From: Pseudomonas sp. S30 | Lineage (GTDB): Bacteria > Pseudomonadota > Gammaproteobacteria > Pseudomonadales > Pseudomonadaceae | NCBI RefSeq assembly: GCF_016518545.1 | Contig: NZ_JACVTO010000011.1 | Location: 62,001 to 126,000 of the forward strand | DNA length: 64,000 nt | Reading direction: 5' to 3' | Shown: positions 7,638 to 16,477 of the stretch, in pieces | Layout: every line of letters begins with the position of its first letter | Position numbering within the stretch: position 1 is the stretch's first letter | Translations under genes and position numbers: made by a program | Notes under the pieces: model-generated | The model's database searches: none | Told to the model about the DNA's origin: nothing | The model's input: the letters and a program-made list of their open reading frames with translations, nothing else

Positions 7638-8792
7638 ATGCCTGCCAATCCGCTCTATCTCGACTACGCCGCCACGACTCCCATCGATGACCTCGTGCTG
7701 GAAAGCATGCTGGCCTGCATGGGTCGCCACAGTGACTTCGGCAACCCGGCTTCCGGTGGCCACCGCTACGGCAGCGCGGCGCGTGCGCTGGTCGAACAGG
7801 CCCGTGCGCAGGTCGCCGAGCAGCTCAACGCCCAGCCGGAGAGGGTCGTCTGGACCTCGGGCGCCACCGAATCCAACAACCTTGCGCTCAAGGGCATCTG
7901 CCAGGGTGCAGACCGGCCTGGGCACCTGATCACCAGCCAGTTGGAACACAAGGCGATACTCGACACCGCCACCGAACTCGAGCGCCGGGGTTGGTCGGTG
8001 ACGCGCCTGGGGCCTGACGAACGTGGTCTGATTCAACCCGAGGCCGTGCAGCAGGCCCTGCGCGCCGACACGCGGCTCGTCTCGCTGATGGCGGTGAACA
8101 ACGAACTGGGTACCGTGACCGACTTCGCCCGCATCGGCGAGTATGTACGCGCCCATGGCGCGCTGCTGCATGTGGATGCGGCGCAGGCGGTCGGCAAGCT
8201 CACCCTGGATCTGAGCCGACAGGCGGTGGACCTCATGTCGGTGTCCGCGCACAAGGTCTACGGCCCCAAGGGCATCGGCGCACTCTATGTCGGCAGCCGT
8301 GCCCGCCCGGCGCTGCATGCCCAGATGCATGGCGGGGGTCATGAAGGCGGGCTACGCTCGGGCACCCTGCCCACGCACCAGATCGTCGGCATGGGCAGCG
8401 CCTTCGCTCTGGCCGGTCTGCTGGCGCAGGAGGAGCATCGGCGCATCCAGACGCTGTCGCAGCGCTTGCGGGCAGGCCTGCTGGCACTGCCGGGCGTAAG
8501 CCTCAATGGCTGCGCCGAGCAGCGCATCGCCCACACCTTGAACCTGTGCGTCGAGGCCAAGGGCTTCAGCCTCGGAGCCCTGGCCTGCGACCTGGCGGTG
8601 TCATCCACCTCGGCCTGCAACTCGGCCAGTCAGGCGCCCTCGCATGTGCTGCTGGCCTTGGGCAAGACCGACCAGCAGGCGCGTAACAGCGTGCGTATCA
8701 GCCTGGGGCGCTATAGCACCGAGGCGGAGGTGGACAAGGCGATCGAGGTATTCGGGCGTGTGATTGCCGATGGGGCGACCGCCCTGTGGTAA
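7638..8792 (+). CDS. Stand-alone cysteine desulfurase, IscS/NifS-like
   Basis: A 384-residue PLP enzyme that takes sulfur from cysteine to a protein persulfide, giving alanine. Motifs are LDYAATTP at the N-terminus, Lys206 in SAHKVYGPKG for PLP, HGGGHEGGLRSGT for the phosphate, and the catalytic Cys327 in SACNSAS. Its numbering nearly matches E. coli IscS (Lys206, Cys328), so it is a group I enzyme. The start at 7638 (MPANPLYLDYAATTP) is preferred over 7599. No iscR, iscU or fdx neighbours are present, so it is probably a second, dedicated desulfurase rather than the housekeeping isc copy; its sulfur acceptor is unknown. Confidence 0.9.
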   Translation: MPANPLYLDYAATTPIDDLVLESMLACMGRHSDFGNPASGGHRYGSAARALVEQARAQVAEQLNAQPERVVWTSGATESNNLALKGICQGADRPGHLITSQLEHKAILDTATELERRGWSVTRLGPDERGLIQPEAVQQALRADTRLVSLMAVNNELGTVTDFARIGEYVRAHGALLHVDAAQAVGKLTLDLSRQAVDLMSVSAHKVYGPKGIGALYVGSRARPALHAQMHGGGHEGGLRSGTLPTHQIVGMGSAFALAGLLAQEEHRRIQTLSQRLRAGLLALPGVSLNGCAEQRIAHTLNLCVEAKGFSLGALACDLAVSSTSACNSASQAPSHVLLALGKTDQQARNSVRISLGRYSTEAEVDKAIEVFGRVIADGATALW

Positions 8793-8802
8793 AGCGTGTG
8801 GC

Positions 8803-8820
8803 GCGGCGCCCAGGCGCCGC
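8803..8820. terminator. GC-rich hairpin between convergent genes
   Basis: GCGGCGC-CCAG-GCGCCGC, 10 bases after the desulfurase stop and just before the end of a convergent gene. No T tract, so it is at best a weak bidirectional terminator. Confidence 0.4.
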
Positions 8821-8822
8821 TA

Positions 8823-9035
8823 TCAAGCCTGGGTCAGACGCTGCAGCTCTCGTCTGACCATCGACACGAACGGCGGCGGGCCCAGCTGGTACAACTGCGC
8901 CGCCACCCAATCGAACCAGGCACCTTTCAGGATCGAGCGCTGCGCCAGCAGGCGCTCGGCCTCGGCGAGCGCCGCGAGCTGGTGCTGCTGGTGAAACGCG
9001 GCGCGGTTCGCTGGCGAGGCGCCCCCAGGGCTCAT
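8823..9035 (-). CDS. Small hypothetical protein, coupled to the upstream gene
   Basis: A 70-residue protein with a helical, Gln/Glu/Leu-rich N-terminal half (FHQQHQLAALAEAERLLAQRS) and an amphipathic C-terminal half (WFDWVAAQLYQLGPPPFVSMVRREL). Its ATG overlaps the stop of the gene at 9032 as ATGA, a strong sign of translational coupling and of being real. No function is recognised; the coupling suggests that it works with the 156-residue partner. Confidence 0.65.
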   Translation of the reverse strand: MSPGGASPANRAAFHQQHQLAALAEAERLLAQRSILKGAWFDWVAAQLYQLGPPPFVSMVRRELQRLTQA

Positions 9036-9502
9036 TCACTGGCCTTGAAGGTGGTGAGCTCACCCTTGCGCCACTTCGCAACCTTGCCAGTCACCGTCTT
9101 GAGCAGCTTGCCGAGCCCCTCGGTGATCTGTTGCTCGGCAGCGAAGACCAGCATCACGTTATGGCCGTCGCGCAGTACGATGCCCTTACCCTCGGGCACC
9201 GAAACGAACGCATAGTCGCCCACCCCATAGACGTTGAACTTGATGTCGCGAAAACGCACCTCCAGCTTGCCGCCTTCACGGCTGGGCAACACGGCCGCAC
9301 GGAAGTGATCGCCCACCTTGAGCTCAAGATGCTGCTTGTCGTCCACCGTCAGGGCGGTGTCAGTATCGACCTCCGCCATGTACAGGCCATCCGGGGTCTG
9401 CTCGGTGAGGTAGACGAAACGGCTCTGAAAGAGCTTGACCAGCTTGCCGCGCAAGTCGCCCAGTGCGAACAGGGCGTGGGTATCCAGAGTACTGACTGCC
9501 AA
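9032..9502 (-). CDS. Hypothetical protein, TTG start
   Basis: A 156-residue soluble protein with no recognised family. The sequence alternates short charged and hydrophobic stretches that look beta-rich (RFVYLTEQTPDGLYMAEVD, LEVRFRDIKFNVYGVGDYAFVSV). The TTG start at 9502 is proposed because GAGG stands 9 bases upstream and the product then begins LAVSTLDTHALFALGDL; an ATG at 9571 would add 23 residues rich in Arg with no good ribosome-binding site. The gene overlaps the next one by 4 bases and heads a two-gene operon. Confidence 0.7.
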   Translation of the reverse strand: MAVSTLDTHALFALGDLRGKLVKLFQSRFVYLTEQTPDGLYMAEVDTDTALTVDDKQHLELKVGDHFRAAVLPSREGGKLEVRFRDIKFNVYGVGDYAFVSVPEGKGIVLRDGHNVMLVFAAEQQITEGLGKLLKTVTGKVAKWRKGELTTFKASE

Positions 9503-9816
9503 TGAAGTGATCCTCGAACCGATTGTTTCTCGCCGCCTTGCGCAATCGCCCAAGCGTGACGCGGCGGCCATTTCAACGTGCTGTCTGAAAGGTTAGTGAC
9601 AGGGTGTGCCGGATGTCTGTGGTGCTTGGCGGCTCGGCATGCAGGATTCATTACCCAACAGCGCCAGCATGCTCCGCAGACGACGACTCATGCAGGTCCC
9701 ACAGGCGGAACAGCACTGTCTGACACCACCGCTGCTGGAAAAGGTGCAATAGATATCGCCAGGCCCTCGGCAGCTCGGGCCCTGCTACGTATCCGCGCAT
9801 TTACAGGGGAAGCAAT
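9503..9816. other. Intergenic region between two divergent small genes
   Basis: 314 bases. It holds the ribosome-binding site for the TTG start, a possible 37-codon reading frame at 9639-9752 (plus strand, Arg-rich centre, weak RBS) that I do not call as a gene, and a CCCTCGGCAGCTCGGG hairpin-like segment near 9765. No clear promoter recognised. Confidence 0.4.
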
Positions 9817-10023
9817 ATGCACGAAAACACCGAAATCAGTCGAGAGGTCTCGAGCATTTCTTGTATGCAGCAGATTACCAGCCGCCTGCGCTTCGTCGTC
9901 ATCCCGGCCGGGGTACGCTTCTTCCACATCACCGACCGGCACACCGGCAGGGTCAAGGGCTTTCGTTGCAGCCACCGCGAAGCGTGCGACCTGGCACGCC
10001 GACTTGACGATTGCCTGGCCTGA
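9817..10023 (+). CDS. Small conserved-type protein (68 aa)
   Basis: A 68-residue protein with a good ribosome-binding site (CAGGGGAAGCA before the ATG). The sequence LRFVVIPAGVRFFHITDRHTGRVKGFRCSHREACDLARRLDD suggests a small alpha/beta fold with a helical C-terminus. No family name can be given. A strong hairpin 15 bases after the stop supports it as a discrete transcription unit. Confidence 0.6.
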   Translation: MHENTEISREVSSISCMQQITSRLRFVVIPAGVRFFHITDRHTGRVKGFRCSHREACDLARRLDDCLA

Positions 10024-10037
10024 CCTGCCTGAAACGC

Positions 10038-10070
10038 GAAAGGCCCTGCGCGCTGGACGCAGGGCCTTTC
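10038..10070. terminator. Bidirectional terminator hairpin
   Basis: Perfect 13-bp stem GAAAGGCCCTGCG/CGCAGGGCCTTTC with a 7-base loop, between two convergent genes. The A/T ends of the stem can serve as a short U tract on both strands. Confidence 0.75.
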
Positions 10071-10081
10071 GAGCGTCTGGA

Positions 10082-10486
10082 TCAGATCTGCCGTTGATGG
10101 CGATCGAGTTGCTCGTGGCGTTCCTGGGCTTCGATGCAGTATTTGGTGGTGGGGCTGATCAGCAAGCGTTGCAGGCCGATGGGCTCGCCACTGTCGTCAC
10201 ACCAGCCGAAGCTTTCGTCGGCGATGCGGCCCAGAGCCATCTCGAGCTGGGGCAGCAGGCGCTGGTCGCGCTCGATGGCATTGACCAGCCAGTGACGCTC
10301 TTCCTCCACCGATGCGACGTCGGCAGGATCCGAAGGCGTGTCCAGGCTCTCGATGGTCGCGCGGCTCAGTTCGATACGCTCATGGGTGTCGACTTTCATC
10401 GCTTGCAACATCGCCGTGAAGAATGCCAGCTGATCGGCATTCATGTAGTCATCGGCCGACATGGCCAGCAACTGTTCCTTGGTCAT
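10082..10486 (-). CDS. DksA-like RNA polymerase secondary-channel factor without a complete zinc finger
   Basis: A 134-residue member of the TraR/DksA family. The N-terminal coiled-coil part carries the tip motif D-x-x-D-x-A (Asp53, Asp56, Ala58), needed in DksA for ppGpp-dependent control of RNA polymerase. The C-terminal globular part has Cys96-x2-Ser99 and Cys117-x2-Ala120, so two of the four zinc ligands are missing. This is the pattern of the zinc-independent paralogue DksA2 of P. aeruginosa, which replaces DksA under zinc limitation. That role is inferred by analogy: I saw no convincing Zur box in the upstream 300 bases. Confidence 0.85.
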   Translation of the reverse strand: MTKEQLLAMSADDYMNADQLAFFTAMLQAMKVDTHERIELSRATIESLDTPSDPADVASVEEERHWLVNAIERDQRLLPQLEMALGRIADESFGWCDDSGEPIGLQRLLISPTTKYCIEAQERHEQLDRHQRQI

Positions 10487-10809
10487 CGAATTCTCTATGA
10501 AAAAATGTGCATTTGGGCGATTCGGATGCCACCGACGATGGCACGTCGGTGACGGAATTCTTCAAGCGCCAACCGGCACTCTTTTGCAGGGGGCGGCAGT
10601 CTAAGGTGCCAAGCCCCAAGGGGCAACAGCCATGAGGGGGAAATTGCCCGAAACGGCGAGGAATCCGCCCGCCGGACTGTCCATCGGCGCTGCCGGGCTC
10701 GGCATGGCGCGCGGGCTGCAGGGCTACTATGCAGCAACTTGTCGATGCCCGCCAGTGCACGATGCGCCCCCGCCAGGGCGGGGGCGTCGTACTTGGAGGG
10801 GCAAAGGCC
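10487..10809. other. Intergenic region upstream of the DksA-like gene and downstream of the fad operon
   Basis: 323 bases without a supportable gene. It contains a perfect hairpin in the DksA-like leader (CACCGACG-N6-CGTCGGTG, 10530-10551) and a very GC-rich hairpin at 10765-10786 (CGCCCCCGCC/GGCGGGGGCG), about 25 bases past the end of the fad operon. The latter may end the operon, although no U tract follows. Confidence 0.45.
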
Positions 10810-11583
10810 TCAACGGTTCCTGAACTGCGCCTCGCGCTTGGCGATGAAGGCGGCCATGCCCTCTTTCTGGTCTTCGGTGGCGAAGGCGGCATGGAACACC
10901 CGGCGCTCGAAGCGTACGCCTTCGCTCAAACTGACTTCGAACGCGCGATTGACGCTTTCCTTGACCATCATGCTCACCGGTACCGACTTGCTGGCAATGG
11001 TGGCAGCGACCTTGAGCGCCTCTTCCAGCAACTGATCCTGTGGCACCACTCGCGCCACCAGGCCGGCACGCTCGGCCTCCTCGGCGCCCATCAGCCGACC
11101 GGTCAGGCACAGCTCCATGGCCTTGGCCTTGCCCACGGCACGGGTCAGGCGCTGGGTGCCACCCATGCCTGGCAGTACGCCCAGGTTGATCTCGGGTTGG
11201 CCGAAGCGGGCCGTGTCGGCAGCCAGGATGAAGTCGCACATCATCGCCAGTTCGCAACCGCCGCCCAGGGCGAATCCGGCTACCGCCGCGATCAGCGGCT
11301 TGCGGCGATTGGCCACGCGATCGGCCTCGCTGAACAGATCCTCGACGTAGGATTGCGGATAGCTGAGCTCGGCCATCTCCTTGATGTCGGCACCGGCCGC
11401 GAAAGCCTTGGCGGACCCGGTGATGACCATGCACCCGATCTGCGGGTCGCGCTCGAGCTGATCCAGGGCCTGATTCACCTCGGCGACGATCTGCGCATTC
11501 AGCGCGTTGAGCGCCTGAGGACGATTGAGCGTGATCAGACCGACCTTGCCGTGGATGTCCAGCAGGATTGTTTCGAATGCCAT
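10810..11583 (-). CDS. Enoyl-CoA hydratase/isomerase (crotonase family)
   Basis: A 257-residue crotonase that hydrates trans-2-enoyl-CoA to 3-hydroxyacyl-CoA. Family marks are the oxyanion-hole segment [34 protein letters not shown] with the first catalytic Glu, and [25 protein letters not shown] with the second. It is usual length for short-chain crotonases. AAGGAGC lies 9 bases upstream of the chosen ATG; the longer frame to 11733 would run into the preceding gene. It is the last gene of the five-gene operon starting at 16363. Confidence 0.93.
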   Translation of the reverse strand: MAFETILLDIHGKVGLITLNRPQALNALNAQIVAEVNQALDQLERDPQIGCMVITGSAKAFAAGADIKEMAELSYPQSYVEDLFSEADRVANRRKPLIAAVAGFALGGGCELAMMCDFILAADTARFGQPEINLGVLPGMGGTQRLTRAVGKAKAMELCLTGRLMGAEEAERAGLVARVVPQDQLLEEALKVAATIASKSVPVSMMVKESVNRAFEVSLSEGVRFERRVFHAAFATEDQKEGMAAFIAKREAQFRNR

Positions 11584-11596
11584 GCAAGCTGCTCCT

Positions 11597-12724
11597 TCAT
11601 AGATTTCGCGCGATGACCATGCGCTGTATGTCACTGGTGCCTTCGTAGATCTGGCAGACCCGCACGTCACGGTAGATGCGCTCCAGCGGGAAGTCTCGCA
11701 GATAGCCATATCCACCGAGCGTCTGCAAGGCATCCGAGCAGACCTTTTCGGCCATTTCCGAGGCGAACAGCTTGGCCATGGACGCCTCGACCAGGGCCGG
11801 ACGTCGCGCGTCGCGCAGGGCTGCGGCGTGCAGCACCATCTGCCGGGCCACGGCGATGCGCGTGGCCATGTCCGCCAGACGAAAGGCCACTGCCTGGTGC
11901 TCGATCAGCGGTTTGCCGAAACTCTGGCGCTCGCGGGCGTAGTCGCGGGCCACCTCGAAGGCGGCACGTGCCATGCCCACCGCCTGGGCGGCGATGCCGA
12001 TGCGCCCGCCTTCCAGGTTGGCCAACGCGATACGGTAGCCCTCCCCTTCTTCCCCCAGACGGTTGGCCAGCGGGACCCGAACCTCGTCGAAAACGATCTG
12101 GCAAGTGTCCGAGGCGTGCTGCCCCAGCTTCTCCTCGACCCGGGCGACCTGATAGCCCGGCGTGTCCGTGGGCACGATGAACGCGCTGATGCCGCGCTTG
12201 CCAGCCGCAGGATCGGTCACGGCGAAGACGATCACCACGCCGGCATTCTGCCCGGAGGTGATGAACTGCTTGCTGCCGCTGAGCACGTAGTGATCGCCTT
12301 CTCGGCGGGCCCGGGCCTTGAGGCTGCTGGCATCGGAGCCGGCCTGTGGCTCGGTCAGCGCGAAGGCACCGAGCATCGCGCCGCTGGCCAGGGGTTCGAG
12401 GAAGCGGGTTTTCTGTTCATCGCTGCCAAAGCGCAGGATGGGCACGCAGCCCACCGAATTGTGCACGCTCATGATGGTGGAACAGGCGCCATCGCCAGCG
12501 GCGATTTCCTCCAATGCCATGGCATAGGCGACATAGCCGGTGTCGCTGCCACCCCAGCACTCGGGTACCAGCATGCCGAACAGGCCCAGACCTGCCATTT
12601 CCTCGATGGCCTCGCGCGGGAAGCGATGCGCCTTGTCCCACTGCTCGGCGAAGGGTTTGAGTCGCTCCTGGGCGAAGTCCTTCACCGCATCGGCGATCTG
12701 TCTTTGCTCATCAGTGACCAGCAT
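11597..12724 (-). CDS. Short-chain/branched acyl-CoA dehydrogenase
   Basis: A 375-residue FAD enzyme that introduces the 2,3-double bond. It has [16 protein letters not shown] and [20 protein letters not shown] for FAD binding, [42 protein letters not shown] at the C-terminus, including the catalytic-base region YEGTSDIQ typical of short-chain and branched-chain ACADs. The ribosome-binding site GAGGAG is 6 bases before the ATG. Within the operon it supplies the first oxidation step after activation by the ligase. Confidence 0.93.
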   Translation of the reverse strand: MLVTDEQRQIADAVKDFAQERLKPFAEQWDKAHRFPREAIEEMAGLGLFGMLVPECWGGSDTGYVAYAMALEEIAAGDGACSTIMSVHNSVGCVPILRFGSDEQKTRFLEPLASGAMLGAFALTEPQAGSDASSLKARARREGDHYVLSGSKQFITSGQNAGVVIVFAVTDPAAGKRGISAFIVPTDTPGYQVARVEEKLGQHASDTCQIVFDEVRVPLANRLGEEGEGYRIALANLEGGRIGIAAQAVGMARAAFEVARDYARERQSFGKPLIEHQAVAFRLADMATRIAVARQMVLHAAALRDARRPALVEASMAKLFASEMAEKVCSDALQTLGGYGYLRDFPLERIYRDVRVCQIYEGTSDIQRMVIARNL

Positions 12725-12733
12725 GGTGGCTCC

Positions 12734-13927
12734 TCAATACAGGCATTCGACGGCCATGGCCGTGGCTTCGCCGCCGCCGATGCAGATGGCGGCGACACCG
12801 CGGCGCAGGCCGTTCTGGCGCAGGGCCGACAGCAGGGTCACCAGAATCCGCGCACCCGAGGCACCTATCGGATGGCCCAGGGCACAGGCGCCCCCGTGGA
12901 TGTTGACCTTGTCATGGGGCAGGCCGAAATGCTGCATCGCGACCAGCGTGACCACTGCGAAGGCTTCGTTGATCTCGAACAGCTCCACACTGTCCAGCGT
13001 CCAGCCGACACGCTGCATGAGCCGCTCGATGGCGCCGATCGGCGCGGTGGGGAACCGTGCAGGTTCATCGGCGAACGCCGCATGGCCGTGAATCAGCGCC
13101 AGTGGCCGCAGGCCGCGTTCGAGCGCTTCGCTGCGGCGCATCAGCACCAGCGCCGCGGCGCCGTCGGAAATGGAGCTGGCGTTGGCTGCCGTCACCGTTC
13201 CGCCTTCGCGAAACGCCGGCTTGAGCTGGGGGATCTTGTCCAGGCGTGCCTTGGGCGGCTGCTCGTCATCGACCACCTGACGGGTCTGCCGGCCTTCGGT
13301 GATCTCCACGGGCACGATCTCGGCCGTGAAACGCCCCTGGGCGATCGCTTCCTGGGCACGGGTCAACGAGGCGATGGCGAAGTCGTCCTGGGCCTGGCGC
13401 CCGATGCCTGCAGCCTGGGCGCAGTCTTCGGCGAAGGTGCCCATGAGGCGGCCCTTGTCGTAGGCGTCCTCCAGCCCGTCGAGAAACATGTGGTCGATGA
13501 TCCTGCCATGCCCCATGCGATACCCCGCGCGCGCCTTGTCCAGCAGATAGGGAGCATTACTCATGCTTTCCATGCCGCCCGCCACGACCACTGCGGCGCT
13601 GCCGGCCAGCAGCAGGTCGTGGCCAATGATGGTCGCTTGCATGCCCGAGCCGCACATCTTGTTCAGCGTGGTGCAGGGGGTGTGTCGATCCAGGCCCGCC
13701 CCCAGGGCGGCCTGGCGCGCGGGTGCCTGGCCGAGGCCGGCAGGCAGTACGCAGCCGAACAGCACCTGATCGACGTGGGTCGCCTCGATGCCGGCGCGCT
13801 CCACGGCCGCGCGGATCGCGACGCTGCCTAGCTGCGTGGCGGTGAGGCTTTTCAGGTCGCCTTGCAGGCCACCCATGGGCGTGCGCACGGCACTGACGAT
13901 AACGATGGGGTCATTGACGAGGGTCAT
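12734..13927 (-). CDS. Acetyl-CoA C-acyltransferase (thiolase)
   Basis: A 397-residue thiolase that cleaves 3-ketoacyl-CoA with CoA. The nucleophile is Cys92 in NKMCGSGMQA; the C-terminus has GGACALGHPIGASGARI with the catalytic His and CIGGGEATAMAVE with the acid/base Cys. AAGGAGC stands before the ATG. In the operon it completes the spiral; for a 2-methyl substrate the products would be propionyl-CoA plus acetyl-CoA. Degradative use is inferred from its neighbours. Confidence 0.93.
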   Translation of the reverse strand: MTLVNDPIVIVSAVRTPMGGLQGDLKSLTATQLGSVAIRAAVERAGIEATHVDQVLFGCVLPAGLGQAPARQAALGAGLDRHTPCTTLNKMCGSGMQATIIGHDLLLAGSAAVVVAGGMESMSNAPYLLDKARAGYRMGHGRIIDHMFLDGLEDAYDKGRLMGTFAEDCAQAAGIGRQAQDDFAIASLTRAQEAIAQGRFTAEIVPVEITEGRQTRQVVDDEQPPKARLDKIPQLKPAFREGGTVTAANASSISDGAAALVLMRRSEALERGLRPLALIHGHAAFADEPARFPTAPIGAIERLMQRVGWTLDSVELFEINEAFAVVTLVAMQHFGLPHDKVNIHGGACALGHPIGASGARILVTLLSALRQNGLRRGVAAICIGGGEATAMAVECLY

Positions 13928-13940
13928 TGGGTAGTGCTCC

Positions 13941-14708
13941 TTATCTGGCGGCCATGCGCAGCGCGCCGTCGAGGCGGATCACCTCGCCGTTGAGCATGCT
14001 GTTTTCGATGATGTGCCGAACCAGGGCGGCATACTCCTCGGGGCGGCCCAGGCGTGGCGGGAACGGTACACCGGCTGCCAGCGAATCGCGCACCTCGGCC
14101 GACATGCCGGCCATCATCGGTGTCTCGAAAATGCCAGGGGCGATGGTCATGACGCGGATGCCGAAACGTGCCAGCTCGCGCGCCGCCGGCAGCGTCATGC
14201 TGGCGATGGCGCCTTTGGAAGCGGCATAGGCCGCCTGGCCGATCTGGCCGTCATAGGCGGCCACCGAGGCAGTATTGATGATCACGCCACGCTCGCCCTG
14301 CGCGTCTGCCGGCCCTTCGGCCATGGCGGCTGCGGCCAGGCGCAGCATGTTGAAACTGCCGACCAGGTTGACCTGCACCACCTTGGCGAAATTCGCCAGG
14401 GCGTGCGGGCCTTGTCGACCCAGGATCTTTTCTGCGCCGACGATGCCGGCGCAGTTGATCAGCCCGTGCAGGCCACCGAAGGCGTCCAACGCGGCTTGCA
14501 CCGCCGTGGCGGCGGCGCCTTCGTCGCTGATGTCGGCCACGGCATGGCGAGCGTTCTCCCCCAGCGCCTGGGCCCTGGCCTGAACGGCCTGGGCATTGAG
14601 GTCGACCAGCAGTACCCGCGCGCCGGCCTCGACCAGCATCTGCGCAGTGGCGGCACCCAGCCCGGAGGCTGCGCCGGTGACGAGGAAAGACTTGTTCGAC
14701 AGGTTCAT
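13941..14708 (-). CDS. HSD10-type short-chain 3-hydroxyacyl-CoA dehydrogenase
   Basis: A 255-residue SDR with [12 protein letters not shown] for NAD binding, Asp41 region (LLVDLNA) favouring NAD, and the catalytic Ser/Tyr/Lys in [21 protein letters not shown]. The stretches [23 protein letters not shown] ([15 protein letters not shown]) and [13 protein letters not shown] are very close to mammalian type 10 17beta-HSD/2-methyl-3-hydroxybutyryl-CoA dehydrogenase. It therefore probably oxidises short or 2-methyl-branched 3-hydroxyacyl-CoA, replacing the usual FadB-type enzyme. Its ATG overlaps the stop of the upstream ligase gene by 4 bases. Confidence 0.9.
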   Translation of the reverse strand: MNLSNKSFLVTGAASGLGAATAQMLVEAGARVLLVDLNAQAVQARAQALGENARHAVADISDEGAAATAVQAALDAFGGLHGLINCAGIVGAEKILGRQGPHALANFAKVVQVNLVGSFNMLRLAAAAMAEGPADAQGERGVIINTASVAAYDGQIGQAAYAASKGAIASMTLPAARELARFGIRVMTIAPGIFETPMMAGMSAEVRDSLAAGVPFPPRLGRPEEYAALVRHIIENSMLNGEVIRLDGALRMAAR

Positions 14709-16363
14709 CGGGGTGTTCCTTGGCAGGCCGGCAGCGACTGCGCGGCGTGTTGTCTGGCAATTTCCTGGTTACGCAGGATGAAGCGCTGGAGCTTGCCGCT
14801 GGGGGTTTTGGGCAGTTCATCGACGAATTCGATTTCACGCGGATAGGCATGGGCGTACAGACGCTGGCGCACATGCTGACGCAGGGCTTCTTCGAGCTGC
14901 GCACTGGGGCTGTAATCGGCGGCGAGCACGACGAAGGCCTTAATCAGCTCGGTGCGCTGCGGGTCCGGTTTACCCACCACCGCGGCTTCGATCACTGCCG
15001 GGTGTTCGATGAGTGCGCTCTCGACGTCGAAGGGACCGACCCGGTAACCGGAGGTTGTGATGACATCGTCGCTGCGGCCAACGAAGCTGATGCTGCCATC
15101 GTCGTTCGCCTCGACCGTGTCACCGGACAGGTAATAGCGTCCGACGAAGGCCTTGGTCGGCAGCTGGTGATAACCGGCGAACCAGCACAACGGCGAGCGC
15201 TCGCGGTCGATGGCCAATATGCCAGGCTGGCCGGGTGGCAGTTCTTCACCGGCCTCATCGAGCACCACCACGCGATGACCCGGCACGGCGAAACCTGCCG
15301 ACCCTGGTCGTACCGGATGCGCCAGCCCGTGATGGTTGCACAGCACCATGCCCAGTTCGGTCTGGCCGTAATGGTCATGGATGGTGACCTGCAACTCGTC
15401 GGCGAACCAGCGGATCACCTCTGGGTTGAGCGGTTCGCCCGCGCTGCTGACCACCCGCAAGCGGCCCTTGAGCGGTGCCGAAAAGGTGCTGCCAGCGGCG
15501 ATCAGCAGGCGGTAGGCGGTGGGTGAGCCTGCCAGGTTGGTGATGCCCAGCCGGGTGATGACATGGATGCAGCTGTCGACATCGAAAGGGCCGTCGTAGA
15601 AGGTGGTGGCATGGCCCAGGGACAGCGGACCGGTGACGGCGTAGTACAGACCATAGGCCCAGCCTGGGTCGGCCAGGTTCCAGAAGCTGTCCTCCGGACG
15701 CAGGTCGATGGCATCGCACATGTAGCCCTTGAAGGCGACCAGCGCGCGCAGCGGCACTTCCAATGGCTTGGCAGGTCCCGTGGTGCCGGAGGTGAACATC
15801 AGCAGGAAAGGGTCGTCGCCCGAGCGCATGACCGGCGCGCAGTCCTCGCTGGCCGCGTCGACCAGCCGATGAAAATCCGCTTCGTGCCCAACGGCCCCCA
15901 CCGTGATCACACTCGGGCAGGCGACGAGGGTATCCAGTTTGCCGCGGTTATCGCGGTTGGTGACCAGCACCTTGGCCTGCGACTGGGCCAACCGGTGTTC
16001 GATGGCCTTGGGGCCGAACGCGGTGAACAACGGCTGATAGACCGCACCCACGCGCCAGGTGGCGAGGATGGTCACCAGCAGCTCGACGGTACGCGGTAGC
16101 AGGCCAGCGACTCGGTCGCCAGGACCGACCCCTTGCCCCTTGAGCACGTTAGCCAGACGTGCCGACATGGCCTGCAACTGTTCGAAGGTGTAACGGGCGC
16201 TGCGGCCGTCGCGATCTTCGCAGTGCAGCGCGACGCGCTCGGCGCCGGTGTATCGATCACAACACTCGATACAGGCATTGAGGGCCTGCAGGCTACCCTG
16301 CAGGGCAGCCGTGGTGGCCTTGGTGTAGTCGAACGCAGCCAGGGCTTGGGCGTGGTCACGCAT
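14705..16363 (-). CDS. AMP-forming acyl-CoA synthetase
   Basis: A 552-residue adenylate-forming ligase: acid + ATP + CoA to acyl-CoA + AMP + PPi. Seen motifs are [14 protein letters not shown] (A3), [11 protein letters not shown] (A5), [14 protein letters not shown] (A7, ATP ribose), [23 protein letters not shown] (A8 hinge) and [11 protein letters not shown] with the catalytic Lys (A10). This resembles medium/short-chain ACSM-type ligases. The ATG at 16363 has GCGGAG 8 bases upstream; another at 16378 is less good. It is the first gene of the beta-oxidation operon, consistent with uptake and activation of a free short-chain acid. Confidence 0.92.
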   Translation of the reverse strand: MRDHAQALAAFDYTKATTAALQGSLQALNACIECCDRYTGAERVALHCEDRDGRSARYTFEQLQAMSARLANVLKGQGVGPGDRVAGLLPRTVELLVTILATWRVGAVYQPLFTAFGPKAIEHRLAQSQAKVLVTNRDNRGKLDTLVACPSVITVGAVGHEADFHRLVDAASEDCAPVMRSGDDPFLLMFTSGTTGPAKPLEVPLRALVAFKGYMCDAIDLRPEDSFWNLADPGWAYGLYYAVTGPLSLGHATTFYDGPFDVDSCIHVITRLGITNLAGSPTAYRLLIAAGSTFSAPLKGRLRVVSSAGEPLNPEVIRWFADELQVTIHDHYGQTELGMVLCNHHGLAHPVRPGSAGFAVPGHRVVVLDEAGEELPPGQPGILAIDRERSPLCWFAGYHQLPTKAFVGRYYLSGDTVEANDDGSISFVGRSDDVITTSGYRVGPFDVESALIEHPAVIEAAVVGKPDPQRTELIKAFVVLAADYSPSAQLEEALRQHVRQRLYAHAYPREIEFVDELPKTPSGKLQRFILRNQEIARQHAAQSLPACQGTPR

Positions 16364-16477
16364 CGTCGGACTCCGCAATTGTTATTGTGGTAGGGAACCT
16401 TCGTCCGACGATGTTCGCGCTGCCGAGCGGTCAGAGCAATGGCAAAAACCCTCAACGCGGCTGAACGCTTTGGTCAC

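Noticed and set aside
9639..9752. 37-codon plus-strand reading frame
   Set aside because: Too short, weak ribosome-binding site, no recognised homologue; mentioned only as part of the intergenic region.
11828..13831. 667-codon plus-strand frame opposite the acyl-CoA dehydrogenase and thiolase genes
   Set aside because: Shadow of two clear enzymes; low-complexity His/Gly/Ala-rich translation.
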